A DNA stretch of 64,000 nt, from the NCBI GenBank assembly GCA_947652115.1, contig OX393562.1, positions 28,863,289-28,927,288 on the forward strand. Direction: 5' to 3'. The stretch is from Blastomussa wellsi (lineage: Eukaryota; Cnidaria; Anthozoa; Scleractinia; Plerogyridae). The translations under genes and the position numbers were made by a program. Positions 1 through 11,005 of this stretch are shown here, one piece after another. Every line of letters begins with the position of its first letter. The stretch's first letter is position 1. The notes under the pieces are model-generated. The model saw nothing but the letters and a program-made list of their open reading frames with translations. It ran no database searches and had not been told where the DNA came from.

Positions 1-70
1 ATGGTGCAAGAAAGAATATTACTGACTCATGACTTATTGCACAATGTCCCTATTGTATTTTATATTTAAG

Positions 71-3000
71 GAAATTCATGGTAATGGGGACATGAACTCT
101 TTTAACTTCAATGAATTAAGTCCATGGTCTAACTACTCTGTGACTATCTGCTGCGGTTTACATATGGATTATATACCAGTAGATAATGCAGCATGCATCT
201 GTGGTGATGACTACCATCTTCCTGGAGGGCCAGTTTTCAGTTACACCTTGCCTGAAGGTACTTACTGTGAGATAATATTCTTGTAATCTCTGATATTTTG
301 AAAGTTGACCAGTGGTGGATCTATGCTAGGGGAGGGGGTACCTCCTCCCCCACCCCCTTTAAGACATAAACCCCACCTATCCAGCTCTGGTGGAAGAATG
401 GTTTGTCTGGACAGATAATTATCTATCGCAAGACAAGTTAAAACTGAGTCACTTTTTACAGCAGATATGCTGTTAGCTACATGTAGCTGTTACCATGACA
501 ACAATTTTGACTGGCATGTTGTTTTTACATACTGTGTTTTTTTAATAAAACTTACTTGGGGACACTGGAATTCCAACTGAAGATGACAGAAACAAGTTGG
601 TGGCTGCTTGATTTAAGATATGCTTATATTCTATACACCTACTCCCTGGAGTTATGGAGTGGGGTGTCTGATGATTATGACCCCCATACCAGTCATGATC
701 ATGAAAGACCTTCTGACTTGCTGGTCTGAATGTTTTTTGACAGCTTGTCCATTTTACATTGTTTTGTTAGAACCAAATGAACATCCGTTCATGGAGCCAT
801 GTGAGGCTTTGTGTGATGACACAATCTTTAGTGTGACCCTTAAATGGAAGGTAAGTGATGTGCATTACATATTGACAAGGCTGCATGCTGAATCAACTTA
901 TCAGACAACCAATGCGAAATTGATAGCAAATAATGTCTAGCTAAATCTCCTTCAAATAACAGATTCCAATAATTATTATTTTTATCCATATTGGGTTAAA
1001 CCATGTACTAATTCTGAATCAGCCATTTAAATATGCACTTATCACTGCATCTGGCCTTCTTTATAGTCTTTTGGAGAATTGGATTATTCAGTAATAAAAT
1101 AATATAATTATATTTAGAAAACTTTTTTATAAAGATGACGATACATTTGAAACTAAACTTCCAAGACATGTTTCGGTTGTTCAACGACCATCTTCAGTTG
1201 AAAGTAGAATTAATTTGAAGTTGCATTTGAATTTATAATATAATATAATGCTAAACAATGATAAATAACAAGCGTGAAATAAATTAGGAATCTAACAAAA
1301 TAGCCAAAGGTAACAAAAGAGTGTACAAAAGTAACGTGCTGATTAGAACGAGAGAGTTAAATTAACATGATATAATTGCTTGTTTAAAGAAGGTTGCTCC
1401 CAGGAAATATGCAACGCTTCTTTTATTCTTAGCTTGCACGTGACGTCATGAAATTCTAAAATCCAAAATTAAAGAGTCACCAAAGTTTTTAACCTCGTCA
1501 GGCAGAAGAGGAGCCAATTTTATATTTGTTTACAACTTTTCAGCTCAATAGCATGCTTCGTTTGGAAACCAGCGCTTTTTGAATTTCAGAGTTATGGCGG
1601 TGCATGACATAAACTTGCAATTGTGTTTGTCAAAAAATATATAATTATCTCGGGATTTTTAGCCATTTGACAAGTAAAAGCATTAGGAAAAGTGTTTATG
1701 TAATTGTTTGTATGTTCAGTACAGATAATCAGTCGTTTAGATAACCAAAGTAAGTTCCAGATATTTAAAGCATTTCCCAGCCGCCATATGTAAGTTTACA
1801 TTACTGTGGTCTACTATGAACATTAACCAAGGATGCATGCCAAGTGATGTCCGTCGTACCTCGTCATATGGGCCTGTGAGCAATGCCACTAGCCATTCCT
1901 TAACCGTGAAAAGCAAACTGCTTCGGGCTACTGGAGCTCTGCTATTATAGTTCATCAGCCAATCAGATTACAGTATTTACAGTATTTTGCACTACTACTT
2001 ATAATGTAAGTTTAATTTGTTTTGTGGCGATTTTCACTATATTCCCTTAATTTATTCAAATACTTGAAAATAATATCTTCCTTCCCCTTACTGTAAATCT
2101 CGTAGGCAAGCAACAACCTAATATGGAATGGCATTCCAACAGAGTCCATTATCAGGGTATGGAATTCGTCATCCCCTGTAACACATCAGGGAGAAAATGA
2201 GTTGGGTGCTCCTACCACAAGCTTCTCTGTTCACCTGGAGTCTAATTACAATGGCTCATTAGTTACGTTCACTATCAACCTTACCAGCCACTTGACGTAC
2301 ATTGCCAAATTGCAGTTTTGTTCAAATGGAGGATGTGGTCCGGATGCTGCGACAACATTGAGCTGCGATGTTTGTGAAGCCTTGGGAGCTCCAGGTAGTA
2401 GTAAGGTACCGAGTAAAGTGAAAATTAATCGCTTGAAAGAACCCTTGGAGAGCAAGATTCGCCGACAAACACTTGAAGACACAAACGGCTCCTTTAGGAG
2501 CCATCACTGACACTCATGAAAAAGTCAATGAACAACAGGAACACGCTCTCAGTTAGTTTCTTTTATGTTTATATGAATATTAATTAGGTTTTTGAGAACT
2601 CCAAATACAGATGTATCCGTAGATAAGCCACACCCCTGATCTTTGGCTTCAATTTTGTGAAAAAAGTGCGGCTTATACATGGACGTTTACGGTATTATTC
2701 TTATTGGCCTTTATTTTTGGAATACACCCAAAGTAATTCACCCTCAGAGACCCTGGCAGTGTTAGGGCCTGATTACATGAGCCGGGCTGGCCCGGTTTGC
2801 CGGGCTGGTTTGCTTTGTCGGCTAACCGGACTGGCCCGGTTGTCATATAATCGCGAAGCTGATTTTTGTTGCGTTTAACAGACGTGCCGAGATCTCGGCA
2901 AACTGAAACAAGCCCGGCCAACCGGGTCAGCCCGGCTCATGTAATCATGCCCTTAGTTGCCTGGGGAAAGTTGAAACTCAGTGTGGGAAAAAGAATCAGC

Positions 3001-5826
3001 AAAGAAACTGTAGATCAGAAGCGAGGAGTCCCTGGAGAAACAGTCTTACCAGGCCAGTTCTAAACAATTCTCTGAATTTAATTGCTTCCTCCTTATTGTT
3101 TATTATTGTGTCCAATCAGCAGCCGGCAGGTTTCAGTCTGTTTTGATGGTTTATACTCTGCATGCGTAGCAGTTGGCTGCTTGCATATATCAGGGTTTGT
3201 ATGGGTTCTGGAAAACCTGGAAAGTCCTGGTAAAAGATTACAGGTAAAAGTCCTGGTAAAAGATTACAGGTCTTGGAAGTCTGTTAAGCTCAAGAAATGA
3301 ATTTTTCTGAACTACCAGTAACTTTACATGTATAAGAAATATGAGGCTTACAGTTGGGAGAATTTTATTGGGATATTGGAAGAAATAGGGTTTAATGTGA
3401 ATTTTGGAGTCCTGGAAAAAGGCCTGGAAAAGTCCTGGAAATTGGTCTGTGAAGAGGGGTACGAACCCTGATATATCTGTCTGGTCCAGGCATAAAAGAA
3501 GTTATATGTGCGTGGAAAGTTTTTCGTCAAGCAATGATCAATGTTCCCATGAAAGAAGCCAACTGAGGAAATAAAGTGTAAACATCGATTTCAGTGACTT
3601 GCATGTTGCAAAAAAATATAAGCTCAAACTCACAATAGCTTGCTGAGGAAAAAGAAAAAAAAAATGGTTTGACTAGTGCCTCTCATGGTTGAAAAGGTTG
3701 CACGGTTGAATGCCTCTGCCTCTGCTAACAGATACGTCCTGTACCTCTCAGGATAGCATGATTGTAATGCGTGGTTTTGTTCTTTTTTGTAGGCACTGTA
3801 TCAGGGAAACACTCAGAGAATACAGAGTCTTATTGGCCTGCAATTGGTGCTGGAGTCTCATTCTTTGTTTTTGCTGTTGTTGCTATTATCACTGTGGTGA
3901 TAAGCAAGAAAAAGAGGTTTGCTTTTTAAAATTATATTAGAGCGAGTTTCAGTTGAGTGCCATTAAAAACTAAAACCAATTACTTTGGCCGATTGCATAG
4001 GATAGACAATCCAAAACTCGAAGTAATTACATGGAGCTGACGAGCGTTTCCCTTTGTTGGGGCTAACGCTCCAAACGTCAGCTATTGAATCTCTTTACGG
4101 TGGCCAATTCACATTATCAACCCAGTTGATAAAACCAAATTATGTTATAACCAGTTTAGACCTAGTCCAGGCCTAACCCAGGACAGATATAGCATAAAGG
4201 CATCAACTGTATTAATTATGGCATCGACTGTACCAGTTATGGCATCGACCATTAAAAATGGTGCAGACTGTTTACGAAAGGGAAATAAGCAGAGCCAACA
4301 AAAGGCGCGGGAAAGCTTGTACGCATGAGTCACAGTTGGGTTTACTTCTGATTGGTTGAAAAAGTGCCGTGAGAATTTTAATCCAATCACTAAGTGAAAC
4401 AATACAAAACCAAAGCAAAGTAACATAGAATTACACTGAAGTGAAAACCGCTCTAATTTGGTGTGTAAGAGTGTTCATCTCTGGATATGTTCAAGCACAA
4501 TATTGATTAAGCCTTTGCTCACTTCACTACTGTGAAGAACTATTGGAGACAAGGGGATGGGGTGTTGAGGTGGGGTTCCTCTGGTCTATGTAGCTACAAA
4601 ACATTATCAGCATTATTAAAGGACCTACATCACTGTTTGTGGCCTTTGAAACATTTAGACGCGTCATCATTTGCAGTCTGTCTTAATCTTCTCCATCCTT
4701 AACCATCCTTGTTCCTTTTTGCGTTACTATAATCACCTCTTTGGTGTTTTTCTTCCTTTTTAAACTATTAGTTTTACCTTTCCTAGTACGTTTTAATGGT
4801 TATTTGGTTCATTGTAAAAAATAATTCAAAATATCATGACGTATAGCTCCTTTCACAGTCCAATTTGATTTTCATTGTGTATTTAACAACCCCTATTACT
4901 GTAATTGTTTTTGTAAAAATCATTTTTTTAAGTTTCCAATTCACAGCCTTGAGTGATTATTTGTATTTTTGTTTCAGGCAAAAGAACTATCTGTCACTCC
5001 GGGATGCAATTGGAGACTTGGTACTTGTAGATTATTTTGTGATTAGCCTAGAATTGCCAATTGGACTATTCAGCAAAATTAGGAGCATATTTTCATAATA
5101 AATCTCACAGGTATTCTCACAAATCCCGACCTGAATTGGAAAAACTCGAATCCAGAATAGCGAGCTTTAGAAATCATTTGTTCATGTGTGAATTAATTTT
5201 GGGTTAACTTCAGAAATATTTGTAAAAACTTTGAGTCCTGAAGACTTCCAGTCAACTCCAGGAAGTATTCAAAGTCATTTGGGTGTACTTCGGACTTATG
5301 TCAACATTGGAAATTGGAAATCCTTCGAAAACCTTCGAATTAGCCTTAGCTTCGAGATCTTCACAAAAAATTTGGAAAAACTTTAGCTGATTTAAATCAA
5401 TTTTTGACGCTAAGGAAATGTAAGGAGTGCTCTGCAGAGTAGTAGGTACGCTTATGGAATGCGCTTTTGGGTGAATTGTACTGCTCTGATCCTATCCGAA
5501 TCAAATAATTTTTGTTGAGTGTACTGTAAATATAACCAAAGTCAACTGGTGCTGTGCTATAGCTATGGTGGCTGTGAGGGAGAGTCATATGTCGACATCA
5601 TTGTTTTGAGGTTTGTTTGCTGAATGCGTTACATAAATTTATAATCTTTGAAATCCTTGGTGATAGATGAAGCTAACCTTGTATTTATCCTTTATCATAG
5701 CAACCTGCAGTTTATGAAGAACCCGACTCTGCGTGTATGACTTCAGATGATGCGCCTTACAGTCAGGTGTATTTATCAGAATCCCAGCTGCTTCTTAACA
5801 ATAACGAAACAGCTCAGTGGGTTTAA
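71..5826 (+). CDS. Fibronectin type III single-pass membrane receptor, 5' end outside the window
   Basis: Six exons join in continuous frame: 71-257, 744-850, 2106-2394, 3793-3916, 4978-5020 and 5701-5826 (stop TAA). Each has an AG acceptor, and each except the terminal one a GT donor. The first exon ends an FN3 domain (LSPWSNYSVT). Exons 2-3 hold a second FN3 domain with the typical LKW and NGIP turns, several NxS/T glycosylation sites and cysteine pairs. Exon 4 gives a spacer and one membrane helix (about WPAIGAGVSFFVFAVVAI onward) followed by a KKKR stop-transfer patch. The cytoplasmic tail of about 55 residues carries tyrosines in YEEP, YSQV and YLSE contexts, which could be SH2-type docking sites. 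The N-terminus and signal peptide lie left of the window. Ligand unknown. FN3 adhesion or cytokine-receptor-like proteins share this plan, and I cannot assign a family. A possible ATTAAA polyadenylation signal is at 5952-5957. Confidence 0.72.
2765..2952. mobile_element. GC-rich MITE, copy 1 (possibly PIF/Harbinger-like)
   Basis: Terminal inverted repeats of about 24 bp begin GGGCCTGATTACATGAGCCG and close with the reverse complement (ending in ATGCCC). The element is flanked by the trinucleotide TTA on both sides (2762-2764 and 2953-2955), the target site PIF/Harbinger elements favour. The inside is rich in CCGG-type palindromes and has no coding capacity. It sits in intron 3 of the FN3 receptor. 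A second copy in opposite orientation is at 29888-30056. Confidence 0.75.
3191..3470. mobile_element. Short non-autonomous DNA transposon with CAGGGTT ends
   Basis: The ends CAGGGTTTGTA and TACGAACCCTG are inverted repeats, flanked on both sides by ATATAT. The body has repeated TCCTGG/CCTGGAAA phrases that can pair with one another. CAGGG ends resemble hAT elements, but a clean 8-bp target duplication is not visible. No coding sequence. It lies in intron 3 of the FN3 receptor. Confidence 0.55.
4040..4141 (+). mobile_element. Fragment of Penelope-like element 3' end
   Basis: About 95 bp matches, on the plus strand, the 3' non-coding end of the minus-strand Penelope-like element at 27594-28322. 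Shared phrases are GGGCTAACGCTC, AACGTCAGCT, TTTACGGTGGCCAATT and ATCAACCCAGTTGATAAAAC. Only the terminal part is present. It is in an intron of the FN3 receptor. Confidence 0.6.
4620..4870 (+). repeat. Interspersed repeat, family A (plus-strand copy)
   Basis: The phrases TCTTCTCCATCCT, CCATCCTTGTTCCTTTTTG and CTCTTTGGTGTTTTTCTTCC recur in reverse complement at 46127-46480. A diverged form occurs near 7920-8040 (CTGCCATCCTGAAGCATCCT). No coding capacity. The class is unknown. Confidence 0.55.
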
Positions 5827-6052
5827 AACAGTTGAGCATCGACTTCACTGTATATGTTGCTGACAGGGTAAAAGTGCAGTTACTGTATGTATACTGGTCC
5901 TTGCAACTATTTTAGTTACTGGACGTGGCTCACTCTAGCAACCGTAATAACATTAAAACGGCATGCAAATGCAGTGAAGACCTCGTGTTGATGTTTTATG
6001 TCACCAGTGTGAACGTAACAGCACTGTGCAACGACATCGTTTAATATGTACA

Positions 6053-6434
6053 TGTCGTTTTTACGCTGGTGTGAACCAGGCTTTAGTCTTAGTACTAGAT
6101 TGCCAAAATGGTTATAATGCAAGCAGAATAGAAAACACGTATCCCAAAATTTGCTTTTATTTATGTGCTCATACGAAATCTCCTTTCATTAGCTAAGAAG
6201 TACGCTGGGATAATATTTAACTTTGTCATGACGTGTGGCTATTGTTACCTTATTTTGACTTGACACGCTTGATAGAATTTTCCAAGGAATTGCTTGCATT
6301 GCAAGTGACTTATATTCTTAAATATATACTTAAATATTTAAGTATCAGTTGTTACGCGCTTTTGATCATATTTGCATGGAAAGGGCGCGTTATAAATCTT
6401 TAATTATTATCATTATTATTACTTGCTATAGATC

Positions 6435-6465
<31 letters not shown>

Positions 6466-6876
6466 AGGTGGACTAAAACAATAGACTTCCTCTCCGATCG
6501 TAACTCTATTATTATGCACATTTGGCGCAACAATGTTGTGTTGTTAGTCCACCAATATGGCCGCCTTATCGCGTGAGTGAAAACCACCTATTCTTGTGAT
6601 TTTTTTCTGAGAAGCGACAGGCTTTTTTATAGACATAAAGATACATACACTCTTATGCCGATGCTGTCATTCAAGTTTATTTTTTTTACACTTTAGTGAA
6701 TGTAGCTTTTGGGTCTTTTGTTTGACAGTGTAAATTTGTTTTGCCTAGTTGCTGTTATTTATATACCCTTAAAACTATTATTTATCAATATTTACGTTTG
6801 TTATGTGTTATTTTACAATATTTATAAGTCCTCGTGATAAACTTATTGTATTCATTCTGTTATATTACGTTTTGTA
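6053..6876. repeat. Direct segmental duplication, copy 1
   Basis: This block, from TTTTTACGCTGGTGTG to ATTACGTTTTGT, is repeated at 6956-7766 about 905 bp downstream with only scattered substitutions and indels. It contains a fold-back segment near 6432-6580 (GACGTCACGGCGGCCATGTT against AATATGGCCGCC) and an (ATT)n tail near 6400. Copy 1 keeps a stretch (GTGGACTAAAACAATAGA) that is deleted from copy 2. The short translations seen in both copies are not convincing proteins. Confidence 0.8.
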
Positions 6877-6955
6877 TAGGTAATCACATGAGGCCAAGTA
6901 CTATTAAGGATTAATTGCACGAGAGTTTTCAAAATTTTCCAAAATTGCCCGTATC
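6877..6955. repeat. Interspersed repeat fragment between the duplicated blocks
   Basis: These 79 bp begin ATAGGTAATCACATG and end near AAATTGCCCGTATC. They resemble 26364-26410 (ATAGGTAATCGCATG ... AAATTGCCCGAGTCGCG), so they belong to a repeat family rather than to the duplication. They mark its junction. Confidence 0.45.
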
Positions 6956-7307
6956 GCGTCGTTTTTTACGCTGGTGTGAACCAGGCTTTAGTCTTAGTAC
7001 TACATTGCCAAAATGGTTATAATGCAAGCAGAATAGAAAACACGTATCCCAAAATTTGCTTTTATTTATGTGCTCATACGAAATCTCCTTTCATTAACTA
7101 AGAAGTACGCTGGGATAATATTTAACTTTGTCATGACGTGTGGCTATTGTTACCTTATTTTGACTTGACACGCTTGATAGAATTTTCCAAGGAATTGCTT
7201 GCATTGCAAGTGACTTATATTCTTAAATATATACTTAAATATTTAAGTATCAGTTGTTACGCGCTTTTGATCATATTTGCATGGAAAGTGCGCGTTATAA
7301 ATCTTTA

Positions 7308-7342
<35 letters not shown>

Positions 7343-7354
7343 TTGCTATAGATC

Positions 7355-7385
<31 letters not shown>

Positions 7386-7766
7386 TTCCTCTCCGATGGT
7401 AACTCTATTATTATGCACATTTGGCGCAACAATGTTGTGTTGTTAGTCCACCAATATGGCCGCCTTATCACGTGAGTGAAAACCACCTATTCTTGTGATT
7501 TTTTTCTGAGAAGCGACAGGCTTTTTTATAGATACATATACTCTTATGCCGATGCTGTCATTCAAGGTTATTTTTTTTACACTTTAGTGAATGTAGCTTT
7601 TGGGTCTTTTGTTTGACAGTGTAAATTTGTTTTGCATAGTTGCTGTTATTTATATACCCTTAAAACTATTATTTATCAATATTTACGTTTGTTATGTGTT
7701 ATTTTACAATATTTATAAGTCCTCGTGATAAACTTATTGTATTCATTCTGTTATATTACGTTTTGT
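6956..7766. repeat. Direct segmental duplication, copy 2
   Basis: Second copy of the block at 6053-6876. It differs by single-base changes, the loss of about 18 bp inside the fold-back segment, and expansion of the (ATT)n run at about 7308-7341, which is much shorter in copy 1. The few differences suggest a fairly recent tandem duplication. Confidence 0.8.
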
Positions 7767-9130
7767 CAGTTAAATCATTAGTCTCGCTCCAGTATGTACA
7801 ACTATAGCAGGCGTGTTTGATGCTAACGCAGCAATTTTGATGTCTTTTGGAGCTACCTCGCGGTTTGTGCAACTTGAGAAATTTAGGTTGAACTTGTCAA
7901 GTTTTTCATGTGCAATCCGTGTCAATCTCTGCCATCCTGAAGCATCCTCGTTCTCTTTTGGTCTATTCTTGCCTCGCTAGTATTTGTCCACACTAGGAAA
8001 CTATTGTTATTCCTTCTATTTAAAACCGATTCTCTATGACGAGGAAATGACTGAAAATTTCGTGACGGTTGATAATCATCATGTAGTATACATTGTTACC
8101 TTCTACACGGAAATGCGTACAGTTATTTCTGAACAGACGTTCAGGAAAGTGAAATACGTTTACATGTACATCTCCGTGGGAGCTGTTAGTTTGTGTAAAT
8201 TTGTTAGTAACGTGCAATAAGTATTTATGTAGGGCTCTGTCAATATTTAGCCCTGGTTACACTTGTTGTATTTATATAATATAATTTTCATTTTCTACTT
8301 TTAGATATTTATTAGCAAGACAGTATCCAAATAACCCAGAGAAATTTATCCACTGTGCATTCTTGTAGAGTAGAGTAAGGTGTCCATTTTTTTTATAGCC
8401 TTAGTGAGTTCTTTAGAAGATAATGTAAATTAAAACACTATATTAAAAGACTTGCCAGCAACTATCAAAAATAGTTACCAGGTAAACCCATCAGCGAAAT
8501 TTTTTTTCTTGGTGTAAAATGTTTTACTTGTGTTTCCTTACATATCGTTTTAGATTTTTGTTTTCTTTGTTTTACACCATTAGTGAGTTTTACTGAATTT
8601 TACACAGAGGAAAAAATAATTAGGAACATATATTATGATTTTAATAAATTAAAATATCTGTTTTTGGGGTAAGTTTGAAACTTAAAGAACTTGGCGGCAG
8701 CCATTAAAAGTGAGTTGTAAGTAGTAAAATTGGGTGGTCGGTAATGAAATTCAATTCTTGGCCAAATTGTTAAAGTTACAATGTAAGTTTATTATAAAGC
8801 TAAAATAACTATTTTACTTTACGTTATTCAGGTGTAATAAAAAGGTGGATTATAAAATAGAATAAAATATATTCTTTATACCACATGACTAGCGTTGTTT
8901 GTAGGTGGTAGCACAGTTTTGTAAAATGGTATTGCATAGTATGCTGCTAATATAGAAAGTAGGAATCACCCCGCCCCCTTTCTTTGTGGAGTTTAAAGCG
9001 TTTACTAATTTTTCATTCGGCACGTTTAAAACTCCTACCAACGAGCACGACTACAGGGGCACTGAATTGAGCTGTGGCTTGACGCGTCTTACAAGTGTAG
9101 ATGAGAATCAAATAGTGAACTTTGCCATCT
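7767..9130. other. AT-rich intergenic stretch, no gene seen
   Basis: Apart from the diverged family A repeat near 7895-8050, I see no exon with credible splice sites or protein similarity. Short open frames overlap on both strands around 8000-8220 and have no recognisable content. Confidence 0.5.
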
Positions 9131-9262
9131 TATGTATATGTTGTGGTTTAATTTTATCTTTGGTTTAAAATATTTTAAACCAGTTTGATTTTCATTTCTC
9201 ATTGTCTTTAATCTGTTGATCAGCATAATCTGGTAATCAACATCAAACTGGTGTAAAAAAAT

Positions 9263-9298
<36 letters not shown>

Positions 9299-9300
9299 TG
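9131..9300. mobile_element. Long-arm fold-back element (MITE)
   Basis: Two arms of about 60 bp are reverse complements. The left arm contains ATGTTGTGGTTTAATTTTAT and GGTTTAAAATATTTTAAACC. The right arm contains AAATTTAAACCAAGG and TTTAAACCACAACATATAT. A loop of about 50 bp lies between them. The RNA or single strand would form an almost complete hairpin. No coding capacity. Confidence 0.7.
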
Positions 9301-9429
9301 TCTGGATTTTTCAAAACCGGATCAAAGGAAATTGTGAGCGAAACTCCTGCGAAGCGTTTTTCAGTCTCTCGCCGGCTATCTCCGAAGTCGACGAATTGGC
9401 AGTTTCGTTTTCGTTGCTCACTCTCTTAG

Positions 9430-9850
9430 TGTTAAACACGTTGTGCTCGTAAATTCGACCATTATGCTTCTTAGCGTCACCCTAAAAATGGTGCCATTAT
9501 GTCGAAAATTATGCTCGTGTCAGACCATTATGCTCGTGTGATGATGGCTGCAATTTCGCTCTTGAATCCACAGAACCACCCACGCGTGTCCCCAAAGCTT
9601 AAAACTCAGCATCTCCCTCGGGATTTGCCATGATGTGATTAATTGTTGCCTTAGAAAGGGCTGAATAATCAGAAATGATGCAAATTCGTTAGTTTTTTCT
9701 TACATTTTGACTTAAAATAGGGAAAATATTAGTTTTGTTGCATTATGCTAAAATAATGCTATAAACTTGGCCATTATGCCGGCATTATGCTCGATGCTCT
9801 GACTATGCCATTGTGCCAAAATTATGCCGGCGTAATGTGTCTAACCCTGT
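9430..9850. repeat. Dispersed ATTATGC-rich repeat
   Basis: The heptamer ATTATGC (as CATTATGCT, AATTATGCTCG, CATTATGCCGG and similar) occurs at least eight times in 400 bp, which is far above chance. The pattern is clustered, not tandem. Probably a decayed transposable element. No reading frame. Confidence 0.4.
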
Positions 9851-11005
9851 TACTCTCTTATCCTTAGTTCAGTGCTGTTATTATTATTTTTTCGGTCCGT
9901 TCTTTAGAGTACAATGTTGAAAGAGCATCATAAATTCTTTGTCCAGGCAGTTTGATAAATCCAGTTATATATACTTGAGAATGAATTCTTGTAATAGACA
10001 CGAGCACTCAACCAATTGGAAAGCCTCATTGCCCAACAGGACGCGAACGTTGATGATATTCTTAGCTTGTTTATACAACCGACGTTAATTTAGTTTAAAA
10101 GAAAAGTCGGTATAAAAAAACATCACTGTTTCTGCTGATCGCGAGTCATAGAAACACGACGTGATAAACAGAAAATTGAGTAGCAAGGAAGTATTCCCAA
10201 GGCTCTCTTGAGTTATCCTAAGCCATGACAAGGGTTTGACATTTAAATTCTCTCGCAACACTACCAATGTATGTTTCTTTTACTCTTGCTCTTCCCGCGA
10301 TGTGTGGGATGATATTAGGGATATTATTTGTGAGGTGAAAAAGCAGGCATCGAACAGAATGACAAGAATCACTTCCTCGGTTCCTTTTTCAAGATCATAA
10401 CAGGAATTCAAAGTTAAGTCACATTTTGAATCTTGTAAAGATAAAACGAGGATATTTTTATCTTTTTTTTTATTATCAAGCAAAAGCACCGTAAAAAGTA
10501 AAAGCAAATCTATAGCTTCTCCTGTTTGTAGCTTAAACTACAAATTAACTGTAAAATTACTAAAATGATCAAAACATGATCGTTACACAATTTCACAACA
10601 ACAACAAAAAAGGAATCAGAGCATTCCAAACATCAAACCAAATCAAACCTTTGGGTGTAAAAGCTAAATCAGTCGATGATAACACAACTGCTTCGAGCCA
10701 TACATCCCTTACAACTTTTGTCACCTGTTCCACTTAACGTAGCAGTTACAAAATCCATAGTAGATCAGTAAAAATCTAGTGTATCCGCCCAGTAGTTATA
10801 CCACTCACTAATTTTAACAGGTTTTCAAATCTTTTAGTACCTTATACAGGAGAGCTGGGTACCCTTTTACCCTGTATCAATTAAGCACAGCAAGTAAATC
10901 AAAAGTTATCAGATCATGCCCAGTTCAGAGTCCATCATTTCCGTATCAGCCGTGATTCAGTTCAGTCTGGAGGCATTGAAGCATCCATGACATGCGCAGT
11001 TTAAT
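9851..11005. other. Intergenic region downstream of the VWA gene
   Basis: No gene seen. This is the 3' flank of the minus-strand VWA gene. The nearest minus-strand AATAAA is at about 10469-10474, some 530 bp past the stop codon. Treat it as a weak polyadenylation candidate. Confidence 0.35.

Noticed and set aside
29..286. Stand-alone 85-residue gene at the left edge
   Set aside because: The real part (71-257) is an exon of the FN3 receptor with splice sites and phase. The flanking residues are intron.
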